Assembly: GCF_003254395.2 (NCBI RefSeq)
Contig: NC_037643.1
Span: 14,092,963-14,156,962 of the forward strand
Origin: Apis mellifera
Taxonomy: Eukaryota > Arthropoda > Insecta > Hymenoptera > Apidae
DNA: 64,000 nucleotides
Reading direction: 5' to 3'
The position numbers and the translations under genes are program-made. The notes under the pieces were generated by a model. The model worked only from the letters and a program-made list of their open reading frames with translations, had not been told where the DNA came from and did not search any database. Positions 13,109 to 24,900 of the stretch are shown here, piece after piece; position 1 is the first letter of the stretch; each line of letters starts with the position of its first letter.

Positions 13109-14060
13109 GTGAATTGAATTGGAAATTTAGAGAATTTTTTTGAATTTCCAATTCTGTTTTGAGAAGATTTTTCACGAAAGTATATGGAGATTTTGGAAAA
13201 TGAAAGTTGGAGAGAAGAAGAATTGGAGAGAGGGAGAGAGAGAGAGAGAGAGAGAGTGAATTGAATTGGAAATTTACAGAAATTTTTGGCTTCCAATTCT
13301 GTTTTGGAGATTTTAGAAAACGAAAGTTGGAAGGAAAAAGAATTGGAGAAAGAGAGAGAGAGAATTGGATCAGAGAAATTTAGAGAATTTTTTATCCAAT
13401 TCTATTTTGGGAAGATTTTTCACGAAAATATACGGAAATTTTAAAAAATGAAAGTTAGAGGGAAGAAGAATTGGAGAGAGGGAGAGAGAGAATTGAATCA
13501 GGGAAATTTAGAGAATTTTTTTTCCTTCCAATTCTATTTTGGGAAGATTTTTGACGAAAGTACATGGAGATTTTGGAAAACGAAAGAAGAATTGGAGAGA
13601 GAGAAAGAGAGTGAATTGAATCAGGGAAATTTAGAGAATTTTTTTGCCTTCCAATTCTGTTTTGGAAAGATTTTTGACGAAAGTGTACGGAGATTTTGGA
13701 AAAGTTAAAAAGAAGATTTTCATATGTGAATTTGAGGATCGTGTAAAAGTTTCATGATTCGTGATATTTTCTTGGCGTTTGATGAAAAATCTCATACAGC
13801 AATCATTAAGCCATTCCATTGAGAAGCAAGGAAGCCATTCTGTTTAACTTTTCGACGAGTTATTTCAATATTCTGTTTTGAGAAGATTTTTGACAAAAAT
13901 ATACGGAGATTTTGGAAAACGAAAGTTGGAGAGAAGAAGAATTGGAGAGAGAGAGAATTTTTTTGCCTTCCAATTCTGTTTTGGGAAGATTTTGGAAAAT
14001 GTAAGTTGGAAGTTTGAAGATTTTGAATTGTGAATTTGAGGATCGTGGAAAAGTTTCGTG
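12800..14060. repeat. Tandem array, unit about 110-150 bp, with embedded (GA)n tracts
   Basis: At least eight copies share TTGAATTGGAAATTTAGAGA, ATTTTTTTGAATTTCCAATT, CTGTTTTGGAGATTTTGGAA and AACGAAAGTTGGAGGGAAGA, then a GA run. The longest GA run is about 13051-13099. Some copies carry an extra GAAGATTTTT(G/C)ACGAAA insert, which marks two sub-families. Confidence 0.88.
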
Positions 14061-14520
14061 ATTCGTGATATTTTTTTTAATTTTCTTTTTTCTCCTCTCT
14101 CTTTTCGTGAATAACGGAATGATAGAAAATAAAAACTGGGCGTTTTAAGAAGGCTTGATGAAAAATCTCAGTCTCTACAGTCGTACAGCAATCATTGGAA
14201 GCCATTCTGTTTAACAGGACTTTTCGACGAGTTATTTCAATATGGAGGATGCATGGAATGAACCGTGTTTCAAGCAGACATTTGAATAGCGCGCGACGAG
14301 TAAAGTGTTTCATACTTTTGATGCTTTTCTGATTTAGACGCATCAGTGAGATAGTTTCTACTAGATATCGCGCGTTATATGAAATCCATGTCGTACATTA
14401 TTTATATACAATTGCAAAAAGAAAGAGAAATAAAAGTTTACTCAATTGTTGCATAAAAGATTAATCGCTCGATTATTGTTTCGAATCAGACAATCTATTT
14501 ATAATTTTATTTCTTTTTTA
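14061..14520. other. Unique AT-rich spacer
   Basis: A second copy of a segment at about 13740-13860 (GAGGATCGTG, TTTGATGAAAAATCTCA, CAATCATT, AAGCCATTCTGTTTAAC) occurs here, so part of this spacer is a diverged duplicate. No gene was seen. Confidence 0.5.
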
Positions 14521-14524
14521 AAAA

Positions 14525-15105
14525 GAAAATCAAATAAATTTTCCAGAAGATTGTGCGAAAGATTCGATCGAATTAAATAAATAATTTCGAGAATTAAGAG
14601 AAGCCAAATAAATTTTCCAAAGGATCATGCGAAAGATTCGATCGATCACAGAATTAAATAAATAATTTCGAGCCAAATAAATTTTCTAGAGGATCATAAA
14701 AAGGATCATATAAAAAATTCGATCGATTACAGCTTCTCCTAGAATTAAATAATTTCGAGAAAAAATAAAATTAAAATCTAAAGTTCTATTACTATTATAC
14801 AATTTCTTTTTTAAAAGAAGCCAAATAAATTTCTAGGGAATTATACGAAAAATTCAATTACTTCTCTTAAAATTAAATAATTTCGAGAAAAAGTAAAAAT
14901 AAAGTCTCAAATTCTGTTATTATTATACAATTTCTCTTTTAAGAGAAGCCAAATAAATTTTCCAAAGGATCATACGAAAGATTCGATCAATCACAGAATT
15001 AAATAAATAATTTCGAGAAAAAGTAAAAGTAAAATTTAAAATTCTATTACTATTATACAATTTTAAGAGAAGCCAAATAAATTTTCAATCAGAGGATTGT
15101 ACGAA
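14525..15105. repeat. Tandem array of about five copies, unit about 100-120 bp
   Basis: The block AGAAGCCAAATAAATTTTCC followed by GAAAGATTCGATCGATCACA and AATTAAATAAATAATTTCGA recurs near 14592, 14670, 14815, 14944 and 15067. A (TA)n tract follows at about 15287-15312. Confidence 0.8.
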
Positions 15106-15374
15106 AGAAAACTTGAAACAAGTTTCAATGAAAAATAAGATCAAACGTCAACGTGTTCGATTTTCAAAGGAAAGAAATCTCAATGTAAACCCATTAAAAT
15201 ACTCTTTCCCCTTCCCAGTCTCCTTCCTCGCCCATATATATTTCCAAGGGAAATATAATCGACACTCCACCCAAGTTTTCCATCTATATATACATATATA
15301 TATATATATACATAAGATCCTAGACCGGGATTGAAAATTTTTCGCCGAACGATAAAAAATTATGAAAATCCATG

Positions 15375-15660
15375 GGCGCACAGCTGGAGCCCCGAGACGA
15401 GGCGAGTTTTCCGCGGCTTGGCCCCCGCCAACGAGAACAGATTAAGCTTTAGCGGGGGAGATTTATGGGCGGGCGTGTAACGAGCAACTTTTTCATGGGA
15501 TGCGCGTCAGACTTTGACCCGCGGGGGTGGGATTAGCATAAGAACCGGCAGCTGCGGGCCGCGATGAGCTTGGTGAAAACGCAACCCGTTCCGGGGACAG
15601 GTGATGCTACGGTAACCTTGTTACCGAAACGAAAATCGAATTTCATACCCTTCCCTTCCG
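15375..15660. promoter_or_regulatory. GC-rich island with palindromic GGTAAC-CTT-GTTACC element
   Basis: A compact unique GC-rich block containing CGGTAAC/GTTACCG arms separated by CTT at 15610-15626, plus GATTAAGCTTTA and GGATTAGC motifs typical of homeodomain-bound elements. It has no coding frame with splice sites. Conserved non-coding function is inferred from composition and motif density. Confidence 0.4.
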
Positions 15661-17310
15661 CCAAATTTTAATACCTTAATTCGGATATTTTCCCAGCAAA
15701 ATCTCTTCCAAAGAATTGAAAAAGTATCCTTTCGTGGCAGCATGAAATGGAGTAGAGACAGAACAGACTAGGGTTCCCTAGATTTCCTAAAACACCAACC
15801 GATCTCACCTCTCTCTCCATCTCTGCCCAAATCTGAAGCGAATATTTTTCCAGCAAAAGAATTGAAAAAGTGTCCTTTCGTGGCAGGATGAAATGGAGTA
15901 GATAGAACAGACTAGGGTTCCCTAGAACACCAATCGATCTCACCTTTCTAGATCTGTGCCGAAATCTGAGGCGAATATTTTTCCAGCAAAATCTCTTCCA
16001 AAGAATTGAAAAAGTGTCCTTTCGCAGGCATTCCTTGGCAGGATGAAATGGAGTAGAGACAGAACAGACTAGGGTTCCCTAGGTTCCCTAGAATACCAAT
16101 CTCATCTCTCTCGATCTCTGCCGAAATCTGAGGCGAATATTTTTCCAACAAAATTTCTTCCAAAGAATTGAAAAAATATTTTTTCGTGGCAGAATGAAAT
16201 AGAATAGAGACAGAACAGACTAGGGTTCCCTAGGTTCCCTAGAACACCAACCGATCTCATCTCTCTCGATCTCTGCCCAAATCTGAGGCGAATATTTTTC
16301 CAGCAAAAGAATTGAAAAAGTGTCCTTTTGTGGCAGGATGAAATAGAATAGAGATAGAACAGACTAGGGTTCCCTAGATTCCCTAGAACACCAACCGATC
16401 TCATCTCTCTCGATCTCTGCCCAAATCTGAGGCGAATATTTTTCCAGCAAAAGAATTGAAAAAGTGTCCTTTTGTGGCAGGATGAAATAGAATAGAGATA
16501 GAACAGACTAGGATACCTAGATTCCCTAAAACAACCGATTTCACCTCTCTTGATCTCTGTTTAAATCTGAGGCGAATATTTTTCCAGCAAAATTTCTTCC
16601 AAAGAATTGAAAAAATATTTTTTCGTGGCAGAATGAAATAGAATAGAGATAGAACAGACTAGGTTCTCTAAAACAACCGATCTGACTTCTCTCAATCTCT
16701 GCCGAAATCTGAGGCGAATATTTTTCCAGCAAAATCTCTTCCAAAGAATTGAAAAAGTATCCTTTCGTGCCAGAATAAAATGAAGAAGAGATAAAACAGA
16801 CTAGGGTTCCCTAGGTTCCCTAGAACATCAAATTCGGCAGAGATCTCACCTCTCTCGATCTCTGTCCAAATCTGAGGCGAATATTTTTCCAGCAAAATCT
16901 CTTCCAAAGAATTAAAAAAGTGTCCTTTCATGACAAGATGAATGAAGAAGAAATAGAACAGGGTTCCCTAGAACACCAACCGATCTCACCTCTCTCCATC
17001 TCTGCCGAAATCTGAAGCGAATATTTTTCCAACAAAATTTCTTCCAAAGAATTGAAAAAGTATTTTTTCGTGGCAGAATGAAATGGAATAGAGACAGAAC
17101 AGACTAGGGTTCCCTAGGTTCTCTAGAACACCAACCGATCTCATCTCTCTCGATCTCTGCCCAAATCTGAGCCGAATATTTTTCCAGCAAAAGAATTGAA
17201 AAAGTATCCTTTCGTGACAGGATGAAATGGAATAGAGATAAAACAGACTAGGGTTCCCTAGAACACCAACCGATCTCATCTCTCTCGATCTCTGCCCAAA
17301 CCCAAAAATC
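15660..17310. repeat. Eleven-copy tandem array, mean unit about 148 bp
   Basis: Each unit reads GGCGAATATTTTTCCAGCAA, ATCTCTTCCAAAGAATTGAA, GTGTCCTTTCGTGGCAGGAT, then ACAGACTAGGGTTCCCTAG, a CACCAACCGATCTCA block and TCTCGATCTCTGCC. The ACTAGGGTTCC landmark falls near 15770, 15911, 16068, 16219, 16364, 16507, 16666, 16800, 16958, 17105 and 17249. Several neighbouring units stay open in one minus-strand frame, giving repetitive predicted peptides of 70-110 residues that I do not call genes. Confidence 0.93.
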
Positions 17311-18917
17311 ATCACCTACGATCACTTCGTGGCTATGTATTTGATCCAGATATGATCCAGATATGATGGAATTAAACCTAGCACTGCGGGAAAAATCGAC
17401 GACGAGAAGGAAAAGAGAAAGAGATAGAAGGAAAAGCGTTTCGGGTCGATGCTCCGTTCCGCTGCGTATGGGATATTTAATTGAATACTGGATGCACGGT
17501 AGCACGGTGCGCGGACGTATAATAGGCGCGTTTACCGGGCCCTTTACTGGCGCCAATTATCCTAGGACGCGATGCAGCGGCCGTCACGTCCCGATAAATG
17601 GACGCGTAAGCCTGGTCGCGATCCAGGCGATGAGAGGCGGCGCGCATGAGAGAGCGGCGATCGGCGATCGTGCAATCGGCACGAAACAACAACTCGGATG
17701 CACGGCTCGCATCCGCTCGATGATTGCCAGCTCTCGAGAACCCGCGTCCCGCCCTCTGACAGGGAGGGAGAGACCCCCCTCTCCACCTCCTCCTTGCGAC
17801 GATCTTTCCTTCGATCGAAACGACAACAATTCGAATTACAATCGAATGCGAAGTTTTTGCATATATCACAAGTATTGTATATATCCTTCTCGTCTCCAAA
17901 TATAATACGAAATATATTTGGACGGGTCTCTCCGCGAAAAATAATCAAAAGAAGGCTGGCTAAACTAAACGCAGAGCCGTCCAGAACGTTGGAAGGGTCG
18001 GGGGAGTGGGAGCAAGTAGCAGGAAACGGGAGCGGGAATAAAGTGGAGTAGACCGGAATAGAGTACAAGGTGTATGCCTAGAAGGTATAGAGAGAGAGAA
18101 TGGTAGCCAATGGCGTTGGCTCGGCGTCGTTGCTGCTACAGTATTGAACGTCTCCTACGTGGCCTCCACCAGATCCTCTCTCTCCCTTCCCCTCTCCCCC
18201 AGCCTCTCCAGCTCCGTTTCCTCCTGGTCCACCTCCCTCCTCCTCCTCCTCGACATTCTCTCATCCTCCACCTCTTGTCGCTGCACAACGTCACACACAC
18301 ACACACACAGAAGGGAAGAGAAGAGAAGAGAAGAGAAGAGAGAATCGGTTCCTCTCTTTCTGCCGGTCACGCCGCCGGCCTTCCGTCTCCTTCCTTTCCC
18401 TCCGAAGCCTTCTCGTGACCCGACGACGTCCCCACGCCGTGGTCCCAGGGTGGAGACACCCTCCCTCCCCTCCTCCGTCTCCCCTCCTCCTCCTCCTCCT
18501 CCTCTCTGTCCAGAAGAGGAGAGGAGAGGAGAGTGCCGTGAGAGATCCGTGGCCTCGGCCGGCCTCTCTCTCTATCCTCTCTCATTAATATCCAGGAGAC
18601 ACCGCGGGCCGGACCCCGACGGAGGAGGAGGGTTAACTCTGATTGGCTCCGAGGCGACATCTCGACGGCTACGCGGAACAGACCGGCGTACACTTTCGAA
18701 GAATCGGGCGGCGGAATTGGACGGACGTTTTCCAAAGGGGAGAGAGAGAGAGAGAGACTCTTCTCGTCCTCCTCCTCCTCCAGGAGGAGAGAGGAGAGAC
18801 AGGAGAGATCGCGAGGAGGTGGACGACGCGGTGGCCGGGGGCGGGATTATTGATTTTTTGGGTGGACAGGTGGAATGGCTCGGTTTTTCGGAATATCGGG
18901 TGGGGGTTGGACAAAGG
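17310..18917 (+). promoter_or_regulatory. GC-rich island ending at a consensus 5' splice site (candidate first exon)
   Basis: About 1.6 kb of GC-rich unique sequence with a (CA)n tract (18291-18309) and a (GAAGA)n tract (about 18314-18343). A reversed CCAAT box (GATTGGCT) is near 18640. The island stops abruptly where AT-rich DNA starts, exactly at ACAAAGG|GTAAGT (intron from 18918). An ATG at 18875 leaves 14 codons and phase 1 before that site. Spliced to the KLF exon at 34279 the ATG would be out of frame, so a non-coding first exon is more plausible than a coding one. Confidence 0.4.
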
Positions 18918-21432
18918 GTAAGTTTATTCTAAATTTATTAATTCGTCGTATCCTTCAAGATTTCGATCGATACTTTCGGATCACTTTTTTTAATGCTCCT
19001 GAAGAAACGTATCTTATTCGTAACGTTATTTTTTTCAAGATGTTTAAAAATGAATTTCGAAGCTCAATAAGAAGATCGTATAACACTGAGCAAAAGGAGA
19101 GAAAGAGAATCTGGGAAGCAACGTTCGATGAAATTTGGTGGATGGATGGCGCGTTCTCCAAGCTTCCGGATCCACGGCGAAAAGGAGAAACGAAGCAAAG
19201 ACTGGTTGGACTTAGCTTCGAGCTAAATGGCATATGGCAGGGATAAGGAGAAGGCCGTCTGCCTTCGGATTACGGCAATTATCGAATCACGATCCGACTG
19301 AGAAAAAAATTCAGTTCCCAACCTGTCTCAAGAATAATTTGAAAAAGACGCGTAGAAGATGTTTGCGGTTTCTTCGAAGTCGATATCGAAGAGAATATTC
19401 GAATATTCGTTTTGAAATATTGTGGGAAAGTAAATGGAGAATTTTACGCGAATCGGATATATATTTATTCTATACGAAAAAATTATTCGTAGTATTAATT
19501 GTAATTTTTACAATTTTTAATTTCAGTAAGATCGAAACGAACATCGTTTTCCAATTTCATCGTCGTTTCACGGAGGTATAACAATTTCACGAAAAATTGT
19601 TACGATTTTTTTTAAGGCCACGTACGATCAAAACTAATATCGAGTTTCTAAAAAAAAAAGTACGAATAAAAAAAAATTCTTTTTTCCGGGTATCTATGTT
19701 TTTTTCAAAATTTAAACGCAACAGGAACGAATTGTCACGAATTAGTATTATATTCAATTTCGAACGTCGAGTTTTTTTTTTATTATTTATTATTTCATCG
19801 ATTGAAACGTAAATTTAATCGTTTCCACGAGATTTTTATTCTTTTAAATATAACGGATAAATATTTTTGACGATCCATCTTTTTTATTATAAAAATTTTT
19901 AATTCGTCTTGGAATCGAAGGGAAACGATTTCATCATCGTTCGTCGATAACCACGGCTCGTTTCGTTTCCGTTCCAATAAGACACGTGCTTCCGGTCGAC
20001 CGCCAATAATAGGATGCTGTGCACAAACTTTTCACTACGGCTATTTTATTTAAACTCCGGTGCACGCTTCGACGGAATGCAATTCCACGTTCCGCAAACC
20101 CGGCTCTCGATGCATTAACCCGAGTAATTCAAACGTTACTGCTCGCTACGAAAGTTTTTAGCGGTGGAATCCTCTGGATAATTCACATTACTGGAACGGA
20201 TTATTCCCATCTACCCTTTTCGCTATGAGAACGTAACCTGTGAGAATGATAGTGGTTTTGGGGGGGAAAAAAAAAAAGAAAAAGAAAAAAACGAAGGAAT
20301 CTTGCGAATAAAATCGATTTTCCCGTCGTTTCGCGAATAAAGGAATCGAAATGGAAATTGGTTGTTTTGAGGTTAAGTAATTGCACAGGAAAGGTAAATA
20401 CGTATCGATAAAGGAATATTTAACCAAGAGATTCATCTCTCGTTTGATTTGCGTATTATCTGTTATTATAAAAATATATATAATTATAATAAATTTGCTT
20501 GTTTTTTTCTCCTTTCATTCTTTTTTTCCTTTTTTTTTTTTTATAAAATATAAATGCTGCATACAAATCTTGGTTTGGATCATGCGAAAAGAAACATATA
20601 TCGTACATAAAATTTATATTGCAATTTCGATGATGTTTTTGATATTGGTCGAATGTTGTTAGTATCGTAAAGCTTTATCTAAAAATAATATCTTTAAAAA
20701 ATATATCGATCATGCAAGTATATATATATATCTTTTTCTTTTTCTCGTATTGGAACTAATATCGATCTATACTTAAAAACGAATGGCAAAAAAATTAATT
20801 TATTTCTAAATACAGATTAAACTCTTATTCAATATCATATTTCGCGATATAAAAGTGTCGATTTATTTGTATAAATTATCAGTAAAAATTATCGATATTA
20901 AAAAATATATTCCATTGTCGTTGCAACATTTTTGAGCAATGTAAAAATTGGAAATGTGGCACAATAGTCAGTAACATGAATTACATACGTTTCTTAAGTT
21001 TAATCTATCTCTATAGAAGATATTATAGAAAATATAGATTTCAAAAAAGCAATTTATCTACCCGCAATCTGAATTGTAAGGATTCTATTTAATTTGCAAT
21101 ATATATATATATAATATCAAAAGCGTTCATGATAATTATATCTATAGCCATTAATAAAATATAATAGTATATTGCGTAAATAAAAATTATCCTGTTTCAT
21201 ATAACACGATATAAAATTGTTCTTAAACAATAACAATTAATAACTTGAAAACTTGTTCTTCCCTTCTAACAATATTCAACGTTAGATTAGAGATTAAACA
21301 TTGTTTCTTAACAGCTAGAATATTTATAATACTCTTAATAATAACGATGTAACAATTGTATCGTGTATATGTAAGATAGAAATATTGGATAAATTTTACA
21401 AAAATACAATTCAGCATTTTGTACACATTTGC

Positions 21433-21466
<34 letters not shown>

Positions 21467-21771
21467 GATTAAACATATTATTTACTATATTATACTATAG
21501 CAAAGCCAAGTTATATTCTTTAAAAACGATTCAGATGTAATTTAAAAAATGCTTTATATTTTCAAATAGCAAATCAATCGAGTCTGTATTAAATATTTGA
21601 GTAATTATTTCATTGATTTGTCAATTGAAAATTTAAATTCAAAGCCACGCTTTGAAAATGTAATTTATATTCTTTCTGAATCCTTCTGAATATGCATGAT
21701 CGATTTAACGCAAAACATGAACATGAACGCATCGGTGAAAATTCCAACACAAAATAATATCAAAAATATGA
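18918..21771. other. AT-rich intergenic DNA (possible intron on +) with a long TA microsatellite
   Basis: No supported gene. Many short frames arise by chance. A pure (TA)n tract spans about 21435-21465. The right end is the likely 3' untranslated side of the CAF-1 p150 transcript, which is read leftwards. Confidence 0.5.
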
Positions 21772-21777
21772 TTTATT
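21772..21777 (-). terminator. Candidate polyadenylation signal of CAF-1 p150
   Basis: AATAAA on the minus strand, about 195 bp past the stop codon at 21971. It is the nearest canonical hexamer I noticed. The true cleavage site is unknown. Confidence 0.45.
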
Positions 21778-21970
21778 CCATGAAACTGATATTGCGACAA
21801 AATATTATTCCGTCAAATTTATTGTTTCTTTTTTTTTTCTTTTCTTTTCTTTTTTAATCCATATAACTACAGTTGTGTCTTTATCACATTCTTAAAGTTT
21901 TTCTTTCTACGTAAAATATTTGAAAATATCTGTTTGTAATTTTTTTCACAAGTTATCAACAACATTTCGC

Positions 21971-24900
21971 TTAATCGCTCATAGGAATATCTATAGTTTC
22001 GCTCACATTTTTATCGGATATTGCAATATCCTCAGATTTCAACGCTAATGTAATACTTTTGTCGTTCGACGATTCTTCTTCGTTTCTCTTCTCCCCAGAC
22101 TCCGTTGCACCAGCAACAACAAGTCTATCTCCCTTCCCCTTTTGATCGTCATTTTCGTTACTCTTGCTGCCCAATATGATCACATCGTTATCATTGTTCT
22201 CGATCGAACCTTTATCATCCTCAACATTGACGAGATCTTTCAACAAATTCTCCCTCGACATCCTCGGCAATTCCTCCCCCCTTTTAACGGAAATTAACCT
22301 CGCCCTTTTCGGGGGTTTGACCGTGGATCTACTTTGCGTACAATTAGGCTTAACGATCAACTGTTTCTTCATCTCCTCCTGGGTGATCTTTTTAGTGAAT
22401 TGAGTGATCAAAGGCACGTTCTTCTTATTATCCTCCTTCTCCACCTTCTCAACCATCTGCGAGTTGTCGTTCCTCCTCTTCTTCGGAATCAGAGTGTACG
22501 ACCATCGATTCGGCAACGGCAGCTCCTCGTCAACGTACCTCTTCCTGATCTCCTCGTCAACGTACCAACAAGCCTTCGAATGCATCGGCCCCTCGTCCGG
22601 GCACGGCATCCATTTTCCAATGTCGCGAATCTTTTGCAATAAACTCGCCTTCGAGATTCGATTACCCTCGTTGGAATCTTCCTTTTTGCTCCAATATGTC
22701 ATGAACTCTTTCACAAGGAATCCTCTGCCATGCACGTTCCCGTGCACAAGGCGAATCAGGTCCGGCACAGCCGCCTCCGGAACTCGTGTCTTCTTCGAAC
22801 TGGATGGCGCTTGTTGTTGGTGTTGTTGCTGCGTAGGCGAAGGCGAACCGCGCTCGTTACCCGTCTCGTTCTCAGACGTGGTTGGCGTTGACAGCAAGGC
22901 TGGACACTTTTAATTTGAACAAATTGTTAGCGTGTATTTACAATGATAATCTCTGGAAAATGAAAATGATGGAAAGAGTGGATAGATATTTATTTATGGA
23001 AAACTGTGAGCGATTAAGATGCGTTGAAGCGTTTCAAAGAGAGTGAAAGTAAAAATAAAGTTGCAACATTTTATGTAATTGATTTGAATTAATTTATAAT
23101 CTAATATAATTTGTAAAATTGAAAAATTTTTGTTATCAAGTTTATTTTAAATTGATGTCAGTCATCGTCAAATAGCTAATTCAAAATTTATATTATGTAT
23201 ATTTGAAAAGTGAATATTTAATATTCGATAATAAGAGATTAATAAAAAAAATTGATCCAATTAATAAACCATGAAATCCTATTTACTATAAAGAAGATTG
23301 ATCCATAAATTCTGATCCATTAAAACAAAAAAATGAATTTAAATATTCAATTGTTTGAAGGATTGTGAAATAAGTTCCTAAAAAAATTGTTGATAATAAA
23401 TATGATTTTCTAAATTGAAGATTATTAAGTAATAAAATGGCTTAATGTGATTGTAAATCCTGAAGAAACTAGGATAAATGAATTTCTATTGGGTTAAAGA
23501 ATTTAATAATTCTTTTGGAGGTTATGTTATATCAATTTCATCTCGTGCTTCTCGTTTCTTCCTCAACGCATCTTCTTTTTTGCAACAAGAAGAGATGATA
23601 AAACTCGAATTACAATTTTAACGGAGACAATTACCGGTATTTGACGAACCCAAGCCTCGCGAGCTGTCAAGAAGTCTACGATCTTCGCTGGTACTGAAAT
23701 GGAAAAACGTTGTAGAACGAATCTCTTTTATAGATGTTATATTTACACTATATTTTACTTATACTTATACTATTATACTTATTTTATCTCTTATATTATT
23801 ATTTTTTATTTTATATTTTATATTATTTCTCTTATATATACTGCATTTTTAAGCAGTTAATTAATTTTGAAATCTAAATTTGAAATTTCTCACCGTTTGG
23901 CGGGAAATTGTTATCGGCCCCTCGCCAAATCACGCCAATTATTTTCGGCTTCAATTTCGAGGTCTTCGCGTTCCTTTCCGACTCGAATTGTTCTCCGAGC
24001 AGTTTCAATCTAACTTTTTGCGTTTCAGGCGACTACAAAGCGTTAAAAAAAAGGATTATTAGTTGGTCAACGAGTATTCACATTTTCTATTTTCTATATT
24101 TTTCTCGAGCATACCATTCATCGTATAAAATATTTACCATGTCTTCCTTGTCCTCTTCGTCAGCGCGAAGCTCTTCATCGGATAAATACCTGGAGAATTT
24201 GAAAAGGGAGAAAATTAAAAGAAAGGGAAGGAAAATATTTAAACAAAAATTAACTCTTACCCGTGAGGTACCATGAAATCGTTGTCCACATCGTACTCGT
24301 TGTCCTCGGGATTCTCTTCGTCCTTCTCGTCGTCGGAACCGTGCAACGATTCACCTGGCTCCTCTTCCTCCCATTCCTCGTCCGAATCAATTTCGTAATT
24401 GAAGTATTCCTGGGGAGAGAAAGAGAGAAAGAGTATTTTTCGAGATTGTTAAACGTTGAATGACAGATAAAAGAAGAAGAAAAAAAATTGATACGAAGTT
24501 TGTATTATTGAAGTTACAGAAAATAATCTTATTGGAATGCGATTAAAGGCTCGAATATCACTTTTTATCGAGCATTTTTTTTCCGCCGCTGATATAAAAT
24601 GGCGGCCAAGTAGCTGGAAACATTTATTATCTACGATAAATTTCTTCTTCTTTTTTTTTTTCTATTTTATTTTTCTCAACTTCTTTGAGAGAAAAAGAGA
24701 GAAATTCTCTGTCTTTTAAATTAAATCTCATCGACATGAACGAATGGCATTTCACAAAATAATTAAAAATCTTGAATATAGTGAAATAGTGCAATAAATT
24801 AGTAATACATGGAAATCTGCAATCACAGATATTAAAAAACAGAAACAATATAGATTCTTAATATAGATTGCAATAAAAAATTTGATTAACTTATCTTCTA

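Noticed and set aside
15668..17315. Chain of minus-strand frames with repeated peptides, resembling a repeat protein
   Set aside because: The frames follow the tandem array exactly, break at unit indels and lack start, splice or domain evidence.
18144..18932. 262-codon plus-strand frame in the GC island
   Set aside because: Its sequence is generated by CT, CA and GAAGA tracts; both strands are open and no domain is present.
22164..22913. Plus-strand frames of 79-169 codons opposite the last CAF-1 exon
   Set aside because: Antisense shadows of a long coding exon whose minus-strand product matches the CAF-1 C-terminus.
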